From a virus, in IMG/VR virus record IMGVR_UViG_3300009184_000210, positions 1-24,291 of that record: a stretch of DNA of 24,291 nucleotides, one strand, 5' to 3'. How positions within the stretch are numbered: the stretch's first letter is position 1; each line of letters begins with the position of its first letter. Positions 12,525-18,140 of the stretch are shown piece after piece. Made by a program: the position numbers and the translations under genes. Under the pieces are notes generated by a model. That model saw only the letters and a program-made list of their open reading frames with translations. It was not told the DNA's origin and made no database searches.

Positions 12525-12649
12525 TAGTCTTTTCCATACATTATTGCGATTGCTGATGCGATTAATGCCAGGATCAGATAATACAAATCGTTCGTAGCAA
12601 TAGCATATAACGAAAATCCGATTGCGACGATATATGCCAGCATTATCAT
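12524..12649 (-). CDS. Small two-helix membrane protein
   Basis: A 41-codon gene, MIMLAYIVAIGFSLYAIATN followed by DLYYLILALIASAIAIMYG, has two hydrophobic segments joined by a short TNDLYY turn. It starts 1 nt after the stop of the gene upstream and ends in a TAATG overlap. A second in-frame ATG at 12643 is possible. With the 24-aa peptide it forms a membrane micro-operon; pairs like this can resemble holin or toxin peptides but this is not established. Confidence 0.68.
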   Translation of the reverse strand: MIMLAYIVAIGFSLYAIATNDLYYLILALIASAIAIMYGKD

Positions 12650-12650
12650 T

Positions 12651-12839
12651 TTAATCTATCCACAAGCTATGTTGTTTTTTGTAATAATTACTTTGACCAT
12701 TATCTGGAGTGGGTTCTTTCAAGTACGCTTGAATTACTTTATTCGCGAACGCTTCCAGAATAACATCAGTTGATTCCGAATGATCCAAGGGATCTCGATC
12801 TAGAATTGTGACATATTCGTCGATCAGTTTATCAAGCAT
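12651..12839 (-). CDS. Hypothetical small protein
   Basis: A 62-aa protein, MLDKLIDEYVTILDRDPLDH, contains ESTDVILEAFANKVIQAYLK and a polar C-terminus ending SLWID. It is mainly helical and acidic. The start at 12839 is preferred to 12869 because the latter lies well within the upstream gene. Function unknown. Confidence 0.75.
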   Translation of the reverse strand: MLDKLIDEYVTILDRDPLDHSESTDVILEAFANKVIQAYLKEPTPDNGQSNYYKKQHSLWID

Positions 12840-12996
12840 TTTCTTCCTCCAGCATTGAGAGATAATCATTGTACATTACGTTGAGTCGAATGGGATCTAA
12901 TTCTTTCAATGCATATCCAAATGAGTATTCGATACCAGCTAGATTAACCGGCGGATAATCGTCGTTTAACATTTCTATAAAGTCTTGTTCTGACAT
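12832..12996 (-). CDS. Hypothetical small acidic protein
   Basis: A 54-aa protein, MSEQDFIEMLNDDYPPVNLA followed by GIEYSFGYALKELDPIRLNV and an acidic end. The block FIEMLNDDYPPVxxAGIEYSxxYALKELDP is a motif I associate with small phage hypothetical proteins. Two starts are possible, 12996 and 13014; I prefer 12996 because it lies just after the upstream TAA. Function unknown. Confidence 0.72.
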   Translation of the reverse strand: MSEQDFIEMLNDDYPPVNLAGIEYSFGYALKELDPIRLNVMYNDYLSMLEEENA

Positions 12997-12997
12997 A

Positions 12998-13219
12998 TTA
13001 TGGTCTGCTTTCATAAAATAGATATTCCCAAACTCGTTCGCGAACTACGGTATCTGTCGCTTCTTCGTGTCCCAGATCATTAGCCAATTGCTCTAATAAT
13101 CCTTTTACCTGATTCCAGGTTAGATTTGCTCTTAAAGCTAAATCGACAATGCGATATACTTCGTAATCACCTTCTTCGGTGAACATTCCAAATTCTGGTA
13201 CAACAATATTATTAGCCAT
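12998..13219 (-). CDS. Hypothetical small protein
   Basis: A 73-aa protein, MANNIVVPEFGMFTEEGDYE, followed by VYRIVDLALRANLTWNQVKG and a charged helical end VVRERVWEYLFYESRP. The LTWNQVKGLLEQLAND helix is amphipathic. It overlaps the end of the 13212-13535 gene by 8 bp and precedes the 12832-12996 gene by 1 bp. Function unknown. Confidence 0.77.
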   Translation of the reverse strand: MANNIVVPEFGMFTEEGDYEVYRIVDLALRANLTWNQVKGLLEQLANDLGHEEATDTVVRERVWEYLFYESRP

Positions 13220-13535
13220 AATGTTCCATTTCGTCTAAAAGATAAACACGTTTAACAAGCGAACTGATGCTTGATGCTGGGTGCCAGTAATGAGGCATAT
13301 CTTCTACTGTTGCGTTATATATCTCAAATGCTGTTGGTCTTGTAATAACGGTGCCGTGTGCTCCGAATACGTGTGCCATAGAATCCCAGCGTACGTGTGC
13401 TCTTGCAATCGCGTCTTGAGGTCCACCGGTGCCAGTATATACGCAGATATCAGACCGCTCTCTGGAGATAAAATAAGTTTCAGAGCCATCTTCCCAGGTC
13501 TCTTTAACTACGTAATCTTTTCTATCATCTCTCAT
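13212..13535 (-). CDS. Hypothetical protein
   Basis: A 107-aa protein, MRDDRKDYVVKETWEDGSET, continues with YFISRERSDICVYTGTGGPQ and VRWDSMAHVFGAHGTVITRP; the C-terminal part is PHYWHPASSISSLVKRVYLL. It is probably a compact alpha/beta protein. The ATG at 13553 falls exactly at the expected transcription start of the promoter at 13560-13588, so I use the in-frame ATG at 13535, which has AAGGA about 8 nt upstream. It heads a seven-gene operon ending at 12082. Confidence 0.75.
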   Translation of the reverse strand: MRDDRKDYVVKETWEDGSETYFISRERSDICVYTGTGGPQDAIARAHVRWDSMAHVFGAHGTVITRPTAFEIYNATVEDMPHYWHPASSISSLVKRVYLLDEMEHYG

Positions 13536-13559
13536 TTGCATTTCCTTTTTCATGCTTTA

Positions 13560-13588
13560 ATTATAGCACATTTTGGACAATGTGTCAA
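13560..13588 (-). promoter_or_regulatory. sigma-70 promoter, spacer family
   Basis: Minus strand: TTGACA (13588-13583), 17-bp spacer CATTGTCCAAAATGTGC, TATAAT (13565-13560). Heads the 13535-12082 operon. Confidence 0.87.
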
Positions 13589-13590
13589 GC

Positions 13591-13617
13591 AATAACCCTT
13601 CAGACCGCTGGGGTATT
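13591..13617. terminator. CCC/GGG hairpin
   Basis: AATAACCC (13591-13598) and GGGGTATT (13610-13617) pair except at one position, in the gap after the 13628-13831 stop and just upstream of the 13560-13588 promoter. Likely ends the transcript above. Confidence 0.45.
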
Positions 13618-13627
13618 AATTTCTTAA

Positions 13628-13831
13628 TTAGACCAGATACTCAGCTTCCTTTGTGAATATAGATAATTGATAAACGACTTCGTCATAGGCGTCTGTAATA
13701 TCCTCGTCTAGGTCATCCCAATTTTCTTTTATTGATTTTAGACCAGCAATTAAATCGGTTCCTAAACCTGATTCTTTTGTATATTTAGCGATGATATCGA
13801 ATTCTGATAATGTACCGTATTGAATAGACAT
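13628..13831 (-). CDS. Hypothetical acidic protein
   Basis: The 67-aa protein MSIQYGTLSEFDIIAKYTKE is followed by SGLGTDLIAGLKSIKENWDD and a helical, acidic end with DAYDEVVYQLSIFTKEAEYL. It is separated from the next promoter by the hairpin at 13591-13617, and lies 11 bp downstream of the 13843-14016 gene. No family recognised. Confidence 0.76.
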   Translation of the reverse strand: MSIQYGTLSEFDIIAKYTKESGLGTDLIAGLKSIKENWDDLDEDITDAYDEVVYQLSIFTKEAEYLV

Positions 13832-13842
13832 AATATGATTCC

Positions 13843-14016
13843 TTAATAATTGTAAATGGAGTTTTCGGCAGACTCGATTAATTCCTGAGTTTCAGCAAAT
13901 AATTTAGTGTCCTCAGGTTGAATAAGACCCCGATAATTGGTTTCATATAAGCAACTTAAAAGCATTTGAATTTGAGCATTATTTAGCTCGACTGTTATTG
14001 TGGGTTCTTTTTGCAT
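13843..14016 (-). CDS. Hypothetical small protein
   Basis: The 57-aa protein MQKEPTITVELNNAQIQMLL continues with SCLYETNYRGLIQPEDTKLF and ends SAENSIYNY. It reads as a beta strand followed by helices. The start at 14016 is used because the upstream part of the open frame (to 14043) overlaps the -10 of the promoter at 14043-14071; AAGGA precedes 14016. First gene of that promoter. Confidence 0.75.
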   Translation of the reverse strand: MQKEPTITVELNNAQIQMLLSCLYETNYRGLIQPEDTKLFAETQELIESAENSIYNY

Positions 14017-14042
14017 TTTGTTTTCCTTCTTACTATGCCTCA

Positions 14043-14071
14043 ATTATAGCACATTTTGGTCAACCTGTCAA
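14043..14071 (-). promoter_or_regulatory. sigma-70 promoter, spacer family
   Basis: Minus strand: TTGACA (14071-14066), 17-bp spacer GGTTGACCAAAATGTGC, TATAAT (14048-14043). Confidence 0.88.
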
Positions 14072-14075
14072 GCAA

Positions 14076-14098
14076 TAACCCTTTGGAAACTAGGGTTA
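14076..14098. terminator. 7-bp perfect CCC/GGG hairpin
   Basis: TAACCCT (14076-14082) pairs perfectly with AGGGTTA (14092-14098), 9-nt loop. It overlaps the stop codon of the GIY-YIG gene and abuts the next promoter, so it is well placed to terminate that gene's transcript. Confidence 0.55.
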
Positions 14099-14398
14099 CT
14101 GAGAGTTCAATGTTGGTGAGTACTCACCAATTAATTCACGTTCTAAAGCGTGAGCTGAAGCTTTGCCTCTGACGATCGCAAGTTCTTGTGCAACAAACGC
14201 TGAGACCCCGTAGGACCTGATAGCGTCGCATAACATCCAGGACTTGTGCTCAGTCAATGCCCGTCTAATATGCTTTTGTACGCGGATTTTGAGGTCCCGT
14301 TTGCGAAAACCCTGAGTGATTCCGATGTAGAAATCTCCGGTTGCTACGTTTTGTAGCATGTAAACGATATGGCGTCTGTCTGATCTTTTCTTTCTCAT
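14096..14398 (-). CDS. GIY-YIG nuclease domain protein
   Basis: The 100-aa protein is essentially one GIY-YIG domain. HIVYMLQN (10-17) takes the place of GIY, FYIGIT (23-28) contains the YIG, KHIRRAL (42-48) supplies the conserved basic residues, and the Glu of ALERELIGEY (about 84-93) with the final Asn complete the pattern. The enzymes hydrolyse one DNA strand using a metal; phage examples include homing nucleases and host-genome degrading nucleases. No DNA-binding domain follows, so it may not be a classic homing enzyme. Its ATG is exactly at the predicted +1 of the promoter at 14405-14433, with no other Met before the YML motif. Confidence 0.85.
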   Translation of the reverse strand: MRKKRSDRRHIVYMLQNVATGDFYIGITQGFRKRDLKIRVQKHIRRALTEHKSWMLCDAIRSYGVSAFVAQELAIVRGKASAHALERELIGEYSPTLNSQ

Positions 14399-14404
14399 GC
14401 CCTA

Positions 14405-14433
14405 ATTATAGCACATTTTGACCAAAAGGACAA
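14405..14433 (-). promoter_or_regulatory. sigma-70 promoter with variant -35 TTGTCC
   Basis: Minus strand: TTGTCC (14433-14428), 17-bp spacer, TATAAT (14410-14405). Predicted +1 coincides with the ATG of the GIY-YIG gene. Confidence 0.7.
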
Positions 14434-14435
14434 GC

Positions 14436-14462
14436 AATAACCCTTCAGACTTCTGGGGTATT
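14436..14462. terminator. CCC/GGG hairpin between divergent promoters
   Basis: AATAACCC (14436-14443) and GGGGTATT (14455-14462) with one mismatch. Second copy of the divergent module; its right arm touches the plus-strand -35. Confidence 0.45.
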
Positions 14463-14489
14463 GACAAAACACTTGAAAGATGTTAAAAT
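14461..14489 (+). promoter_or_regulatory. Antisense sigma-70 promoter
   Basis: TTGACA (14461-14466), spacer AAACACTTGAAAGATGT, TAAAAT (14484-14489). It points into the 3' end of the minus-strand gene 14493-14762; no plus-strand gene follows. Confidence 0.75.
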
Positions 14490-14492
14490 GCA

Positions 14493-14762
14493 CTACTTGA
14501 CACCGAAGTGTTTCTTGATATCTTTGCGTGCATTGGCCAGCGCAGATATAACAACCTTTTCATCAAAAGACGTGAATGCAGATGATGTACTGGCATTAGC
14601 AACGACACCAACTGCTTCATTAATCAAGTGATGTAAAAAGGTGTCAAAGCATTTATTGTCAACTCCTTGCCAGTCCACATGTCCTGGACCAGGTCCCCAT
14701 GGCTCATCTTGCCACATAGGCATGTCTGCCCTCTCCATTATTTTTCTTATATTCTCATTCAT
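14493..14762 (-). CDS. Small phage protein of unknown function
   Basis: The 89-aa protein starts MNENIRKIMERADMPMWQDE, then a Trp/Pro/Gly-rich insert (WGPGPGHVDWQGVDNKCFD) and a helical part with HHLINEAVGVVANASTSSAF and DIKKHFGVK at the end. The ending KHFGVK resembles the HFGV end of the 7990-8235 protein, so it may belong to the same broad family. The start at 14762 is set by ATGA overlap with the upstream gene. Antisense to the promoter at 14461-14489. Confidence 0.78.
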   Translation of the reverse strand: MNENIRKIMERADMPMWQDEPWGPGPGHVDWQGVDNKCFDTFLHHLINEAVGVVANASTSSAFTSFDEKVVISALANARKDIKKHFGVK

Positions 14763-15070
14763 GCTGTTATCCATTTTTCTTGATCTTTGAATATGATAGA
14801 TTCCGCACCATCATATTCATCTATCATAAATTCTGTACCGACAGTTACCCACACTACCGTCAGATCGCTAGCTCCGCTGAAATAATGATTAGGATACTTT
14901 TCTTCGCAATACAATTCAATTGTCTCAGGTCTTGTACCATCACCTACCATTTGAACGACAGCTGGGTCAAATAGCAATTCTGGCACATCTCTATTCCAAG
15001 TAGACCAACCTGCACCGAAACCTGGCGATACCAGTACAGCAACTTTGCCGTCTCTAATTAGCTTTTTCAT
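14759..15070 (-). CDS. Conserved phage protein (VSPGFGAGW type)
   Basis: The 103-aa protein begins MKKLIRDGKVAVLVSPGFGA and goes on to GWSTWNRDVPELLFDPAVVQ with a C-terminal part IDEYDGAESIIFKDQEKWIT. The KVAVLxSPGFGAGWxTWN...ELLFDPxVV wording is that of a small phage-encoded family of unknown function. It overlaps its downstream neighbour by ATGA and follows the DUF1281-like gene by 6 bp. Confidence 0.83.
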   Translation of the reverse strand: MKKLIRDGKVAVLVSPGFGAGWSTWNRDVPELLFDPAVVQMVGDGTRPETIELYCEEKYPNHYFSGASDLTVVWVTVGTEFMIDEYDGAESIIFKDQEKWITA

Positions 15071-15076
15071 ATCAAA

Positions 15077-15628
15077 TCACTCCTCGGGATTGTCAGTTTC
15101 ATACTGATACATATTATCGCTGATGCCAAACTCGGCATCTAGCTCTTCGGGAATAGTGCGCTCGACATCTTCTGCTGACATTGTGCCGAGTTCGTAATAA
15201 TCGTCTGAACCATTAGAATACATTCCAGCAAAGCACATGCCTGACTCATAGTATTTTGCCTCAACCTCAAATCCCATACGCTCTAGCTTTTCATAAAAAG
15301 CAATTGGTGGTGCCCAGGCTGTATCAAATACTGCCTCAAGCGTATCAGGGTATTCTTCATAGATGTCGACGCTATGGCATTCTGTATCCCATTTGGTTCC
15401 CCATTCATTTACGCAAAAATCATACCAGGATGCGTAACCAAACTTCTCGATGTTTGACTTTATCAATTCTTCATCTTTCTCCGATGATGCAATTGATTCA
15501 GATAATCCTTTCGGTACTGGAACAAACTCATTAAAGAATTTGCCTTCAGTCAAAGCGTTGTGCGCTCGAATAATCATAGCTGGGTCTTTATGAGTGAGGC
15601 GAACTGTATTACTGCACCAATTAGGCAT
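15077..15628 (-). CDS. DUF1281/Api92-like ferredoxin-fold protein
   Basis: The 183-aa protein opens with MPNWCSNTVRLTHKD, the signature start of a family found on plasmids and phages (DUF1281, YubB/Api92-like, predicted ferredoxin fold). It also has EFVPVPKGL (about 34-42), ASWYDFCVNEWGTKWD (about 65-80) and FDTAWAPPIAFYEKL (about 101-115), all typical of that family; the length also fits. Function is unknown; members are often early anti-host or mobile-element proteins. It precedes the 14759-15070 gene closely and is probably in the same operon. Confidence 0.88.
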   Translation of the reverse strand: MPNWCSNTVRLTHKDPAMIIRAHNALTEGKFFNEFVPVPKGLSESIASSEKDEELIKSNIEKFGYASWYDFCVNEWGTKWDTECHSVDIYEEYPDTLEAVFDTAWAPPIAFYEKLERMGFEVEAKYYESGMCFAGMYSNGSDDYYELGTMSAEDVERTIPEELDAEFGISDNMYQYETDNPEE

Positions 15629-15637
15629 ATCTATTCC

Positions 15638-15907
15638 TTAAATCAAATCAATTTGTACTTGCTTAGCAATCTGAGTAGTATTCATACTCTTCATGCTAAC
15701 CATCGTGGGTAATTCTTTGTTTGCTCTTTTAGCAAAATAGCGATCGCTACTCAAACGCAACAACCCATCCCATGCTGCCTGCTTCAAGCTGTGATGAGCA
15801 TATACATTGAATATATTGCCGACCGTAGTATAGATTCCAAAGCCATCTATAATGACTCGGATCTTCTGTGAATTCTTCAAACCATCAACCAATGTCTTTG
15901 TACGCAT
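15638..15907 (-). CDS. Hypothetical basic protein
   Basis: The 89-aa protein MRTKTLVDGLKNSQKIRVII has a beta start followed by helical SLKQAAWDGLLRLSSDRYFA. A final part contains MVSMKSMNTTQIAKQVQIDL. It is moderately basic. It lies between the 15077 and 15917 genes with 9-bp gaps and good spacing for ribosome binding, so co-transcribed from 16256. No family recognised. Confidence 0.78.
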   Translation of the reverse strand: MRTKTLVDGLKNSQKIRVIIDGFGIYTTVGNIFNVYAHHSLKQAAWDGLLRLSSDRYFAKRANKELPTMVSMKSMNTTQIAKQVQIDLI

Positions 15908-15916
15908 ATTTTCTCC

Positions 15917-16231
15917 TTACCAAGCCAACTCTTTTGCTGGGAAACGAATCTTGCCTTCGTAGTCAAGCTGTGACTGCTCGAACTCTGTGAGGTAGTCGTC
16001 GCTGACAATGTTCCAGCTTAGGATATACTCACGATAGAACTCGTCGTCACTCTCAATCTTTGGACGTAAACAAAAGATTGCTTTGACAGCCTCTTCATCG
16101 CCACCTTTGAAGTGCTTGATAGCGTAATCGCTACCACCTTTGGCTTTCCAGTATTGAGGACACTCGCCAGTACCATCCCAATCGTGAGCACCATAATTTT
16201 CGTATACTTGAGTTGAAATGACTAATTTCAT
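15917..16231 (-). CDS. Small phage protein (QVYENYGAH type)
   Basis: The 104-aa protein begins MKLVISTQVYENYGAHDWDG and contains CPQYWKAKGGSDYAIKHFKG. An acidic region follows with FYREYILSWNIVSDDYLTEF. The wording QxYENYGAHDWDGxGxCPQYWKxKGG matches widespread phage hypothetical proteins. The start at 16231 is chosen because the longer frame to 16288 crosses the promoter at 16256-16284; AAGGAAA precedes 16231. First gene of that transcript. Confidence 0.84.
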   Translation of the reverse strand: MKLVISTQVYENYGAHDWDGTGECPQYWKAKGGSDYAIKHFKGGDEEAVKAIFCLRPKIESDDEFYREYILSWNIVSDDYLTEFEQSQLDYEGKIRFPAKELAW

Positions 16232-16255
16232 ATATTTCCTTGTTACTATGACTCT

Positions 16256-16284
16256 ATTATAGCACGATTTGGACAACCTGTCAA
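16256..16284 (-). promoter_or_regulatory. sigma-70 promoter, spacer family
   Basis: Minus strand: TTGACA (16284-16279), 17-bp spacer GGTTGTCCAAATCGTGC, TATAAT (16261-16256). Drives 16231 onward. Confidence 0.88.
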
Positions 16285-16287
16285 GCA

Positions 16288-16310
16288 TACCCTAGCAACT
16301 TGTATGGGTA
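16288..16310. terminator. CCC/GGG hairpin between divergent promoters
   Basis: TACCC (16288-16292) and GGGTA (16306-16310) arms flank a 13-nt loop between the minus-strand promoter and the plus-strand promoter. Third copy of the divergent module. Confidence 0.4.
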
Positions 16311-16321
16311 CTATAAAGTGC

Positions 16322-16350
16322 TTGACAGAACACTTGAACGATGTTATAAT
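16322..16350 (+). promoter_or_regulatory. Antisense sigma-70 promoter, consensus
   Basis: TTGACA (16322-16327), 17-bp spacer GAACACTTGAACGATGT, TATAAT (16345-16350). It is perfect consensus and points into the 3' end of the minus-strand gene 16360-16641. Confidence 0.82.
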
Positions 16351-16359
16351 GCAATCCGA

Positions 16360-16641
16360 TTATTCGCCTCGATATATTACCAGAGTTTTAACATTAACTC
16401 CAGCATCCATTGGTTCATATATTTGCTGTTCTCCATCCCATTGATCTTGGTCAAAATCTTTATGGTATGACTTAATGGGTTTGAATATCACCTGTTTATT
16501 GGTATGATGTGATTTGACATATACTGTATTAGGAAAGATAATCGAGCCAGCTATTTTCTCTGTAGAGATAGTTAATCGTTTGGCGTTAGGATGATAAACA
16601 CAATCTTTAGTGTTTAATACTAATTCTCTATTATACGTCAT
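16360..16641 (-). CDS. Conserved phage protein of unknown function
   Basis: The 93-aa protein begins MTYNRELVLNTKDCVYHPNA and is beta-rich: AGSIIFPNTVYVKSHHTNKQ, then VIFKPIKSYHKDFDQDQWDG and a final EQQIYEPMDAGVNVKTLVIY. The DQDQWDGEQQIY segment is characteristic of hypothetical proteins in T4-like marine phages. It lies 11 bp within the 16631-16885 gene end. The antisense promoter at 16322 points into its 3' end. Confidence 0.82.
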   Translation of the reverse strand: MTYNRELVLNTKDCVYHPNAKRLTISTEKIAGSIIFPNTVYVKSHHTNKQVIFKPIKSYHKDFDQDQWDGEQQIYEPMDAGVNVKTLVIYRGE

Positions 16642-16885
16642 AATTAGTTAATCTTTTAATATCTTTGGGTTTGACAATAAGTATATGCCGGTGTATTTCG
16701 TCTTTGATCTTGAAAGGTAAATCAAGATGAATAGTTACTGTAGGTCCTTGTTGTTCGTTGATAACCCTGTCATTACCCACAGAGCCTACCCACCTAACAC
16801 CTTTGTACACTCCAGTAACTCTATCACCTAATTGATATTTACCTAAGTATCTAATAGATTCAAAATGATCTTTTAGACTAGCCAT
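16631..16885 (-). CDS. SH3-like barrel phage protein
   Basis: The 84-aa protein has YQLGDRVTGVYKGVRWVGSV near residues 17-36, then TVTIHLDLPFKIKDEIHRHI and VKPKDIKRL. The pattern YxLGDRVxGxxxxxxxxGxVGND...GPxVTxHLDLP...VxxKDIK occurs widely in marine T4-like phages and suggests a small SH3-type barrel, possibly an RNA- or protein-binding module. The substrate is unknown. Overlaps the 16360 gene by 11 bp and the 16878 gene by 8 bp. Confidence 0.84.
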   Translation of the reverse strand: MASLKDHFESIRYLGKYQLGDRVTGVYKGVRWVGSVGNDRVINEQQGPTVTIHLDLPFKIKDEIHRHILIVKPKDIKRLTNYDV

Positions 16886-17105
16886 TCTTGAGTTTATTAC
16901 CTAATGTGAATTTACTTAGAACATCCTTAGCAAGAGAGAAATCATCGACATCGTCTTCTAGATATATTTTCTCTTTTCTATAAGCAGTAATCAATTCATT
17001 TGCATAAGCAATATCGTCAAAGCTACAAGTATTTAACCATTTTGTAAATGTCTCATTGTCTGCTTTCAATAAGAACATTAAATTTCCCATATCTCGGTCT
17101 GTCAT
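16878..17105 (-). CDS. Small acidic helical protein
   Basis: The 75-aa protein MTDRDMGNLMFLLKADNETF has a helical core TKWLNTCSFDDIAYANELIT and an acidic stretch before KDVLSKFTLGNKLKNG. The start at 17105, 1 nt after the stop of the ATPase gene, is preferred to 17165 inside it. Its position suggests a partner of the AAA+ ATPase (inference). Confidence 0.77.
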   Translation of the reverse strand: MTDRDMGNLMFLLKADNETFTKWLNTCSFDDIAYANELITAYRKEKIYLEDDVDDFSLAKDVLSKFTLGNKLKNG

Positions 17106-17106
17106 A

Positions 17107-18015
17107 TCAAGCACCTTGGGTGAGCACGTACTTAGCCAATTGTTTCCAATCGCCACCTTCTGCACGAATCTTTGTTGTTGAGATTAACGAACGCAAACTC
17201 AAGTTCTCAATGCTGTTGCCAATTGTCTTGATGAATGCAATTGCGTCAGCTTTATGTGTTGTCGCAAACTCTGGCATAAACTCTGAATCATCAATCAATA
17301 CTTCCATGCGCTCAATCTTTTGAGCTTGTGTCATGCTCAAGTCAACGCACATTGCACGACTCTTAACAGCTTGGTCTACACGATCAAGATCCATGTTGGA
17401 AATAAACACAATGCTACCTGTAAACTTGAAACTGCGGGGCAAGTCGTCATCTTTCATGTCCGCATTCCAGTTGATCCAGCGTTCGCCGTATGAGTCAAGC
17501 GCACCCTTGAGCAAGTTAAGAGCAACTGGGTCTTTGAGCACGCTATCGCAGTCGTCAAATACTAATACTTGACCGTTGCCTTCGAACAATGTGCGATACA
17601 GACCTTTAGCAGTACTGTAACCTTTTACAATGCGAAAACTCTTGTCAGAATTAATGCGAGCACCTTCTTCGAACTGTGCTAAGTCTGTGGTGTCAATCAA
17701 GTTCTGTGCCTTGAGTGATTTCAAAACAGTATGTGTCTTACCCAAGCCACCTTGGCCTGTGATAATTGCTGATGCAATAGTCTTTTTAGCAACCATTGTG
17801 ACCATTTGTGCAACAAAGTCAAAACGCTTGTTGATACCAAACTCGTCAACCTTGGGCTGGGTATTTACAGTACCGCTTACTGGTTCTACTTGCAAACCTA
17901 ATTTAGCAATCTGGTCGCGCACATATGATTCGTGACGTGATCTTGAGACCATTTTGCCATCAACAAAACCTTCGAAACGATTCTTTGCTTTGTTGAAAAT
18001 TACTTTTACACGCAT
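17107..18015 (-). CDS. AAA+ ATPase
   Basis: The 302-aa protein has an N-terminal region of about 60 residues of unknown function (VKVIFNKAKNRFEGFVDGK...). A P-loop domain follows: Walker A GQGGLGKTH at 87-95, Walker B VLVFDDCD at 150-157, sensor 1 in IVFISNMD near 202-209 and an Arg (SRAM, about 219-222) after it. A C-terminal helical part is ...NLSLRSLISTTKIRAEGGDW. This is the order of AAA+ ATPases that act on nucleoprotein or remodel complexes; a helicase loader or replication remodeller is one possibility. It has an AGGAG ribosome-binding site and lies behind the TTTGCACA control region. Length is complete. Confidence 0.87.
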   Translation of the reverse strand: MRVKVIFNKAKNRFEGFVDGKMVSRSRHESYVRDQIAKLGLQVEPVSGTVNTQPKVDEFGINKRFDFVAQMVTMVAKKTIASAIITGQGGLGKTHTVLKSLKAQNLIDTTDLAQFEEGARINSDKSFRIVKGYSTAKGLYRTLFEGNGQVLVFDDCDSVLKDPVALNLLKGALDSYGERWINWNADMKDDDLPRSFKFTGSIVFISNMDLDRVDQAVKSRAMCVDLSMTQAQKIERMEVLIDDSEFMPEFATTHKADAIAFIKTIGNSIENLSLRSLISTTKIRAEGGDWKQLAKYVLTQGA

Positions 18016-18046
18016 ACTAACTCCTGTTTTTGTTTGCTATATATCT

Positions 18047-18075
18047 ATTATAATTGCTTTTGCACATTTGCACAA
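18047..18075 (-). promoter_or_regulatory. sigma-70 promoter with TTGTGC -35 in operator repeats
   Basis: Minus strand: TTGTGC (18075-18070), 17-bp spacer, TATAAT (18052-18047). The -35 and spacer are covered by two tandem TTTGCACA copies (18059-18066 and 18067-18074). Drives the AAA+ ATPase gene at 18015. Confidence 0.65.
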
Positions 18076-18134
18076 GCAAAAACCCTTTTGGCTTTATGGG
18101 TTCTTTTGATTTGCACAAATTTACTTTTCATCAT
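18075..18134 (-). other. Short segment between two stacked promoters, possible leader RNA
   Basis: Transcription from the promoter at 18141-18169 would start near 18134 and meet the hairpin at 18077-18108 after about 30-55 nt. A 28-codon Lys-rich frame (MMKSKFVQIKRTHKAKRV...) also begins at 18134 and runs to 18048, but lacks a ribosome-binding site, so it is not called as a gene. Confidence 0.25.
18077..18108 (-). terminator. Hairpin after short transcript from upstream promoter
   Basis: AACCC (18081-18085) and GGGTT (18098-18102) pair, flanked by CAAA/TTTG. On the minus strand the stem is followed by TTTTTGC, a plausible weak terminator or attenuator between the promoters at 18141 and 18047. 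Confidence 0.4.
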
Positions 18135-18140
18135 GTCATA

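Noticed and set aside
16514-16542. TTGACA-N17-GATAAT on the plus strand
   Set aside because: Lies inside the minus-strand gene 16360-16641 with no TG extension and no module context; treated as chance.
18048-18134. 28-codon Lys-rich frame
   Set aside because: Begins at the predicted transcription start with no ribosome-binding site and runs through the hairpin and the next promoter; mentioned only as a possible leader peptide.
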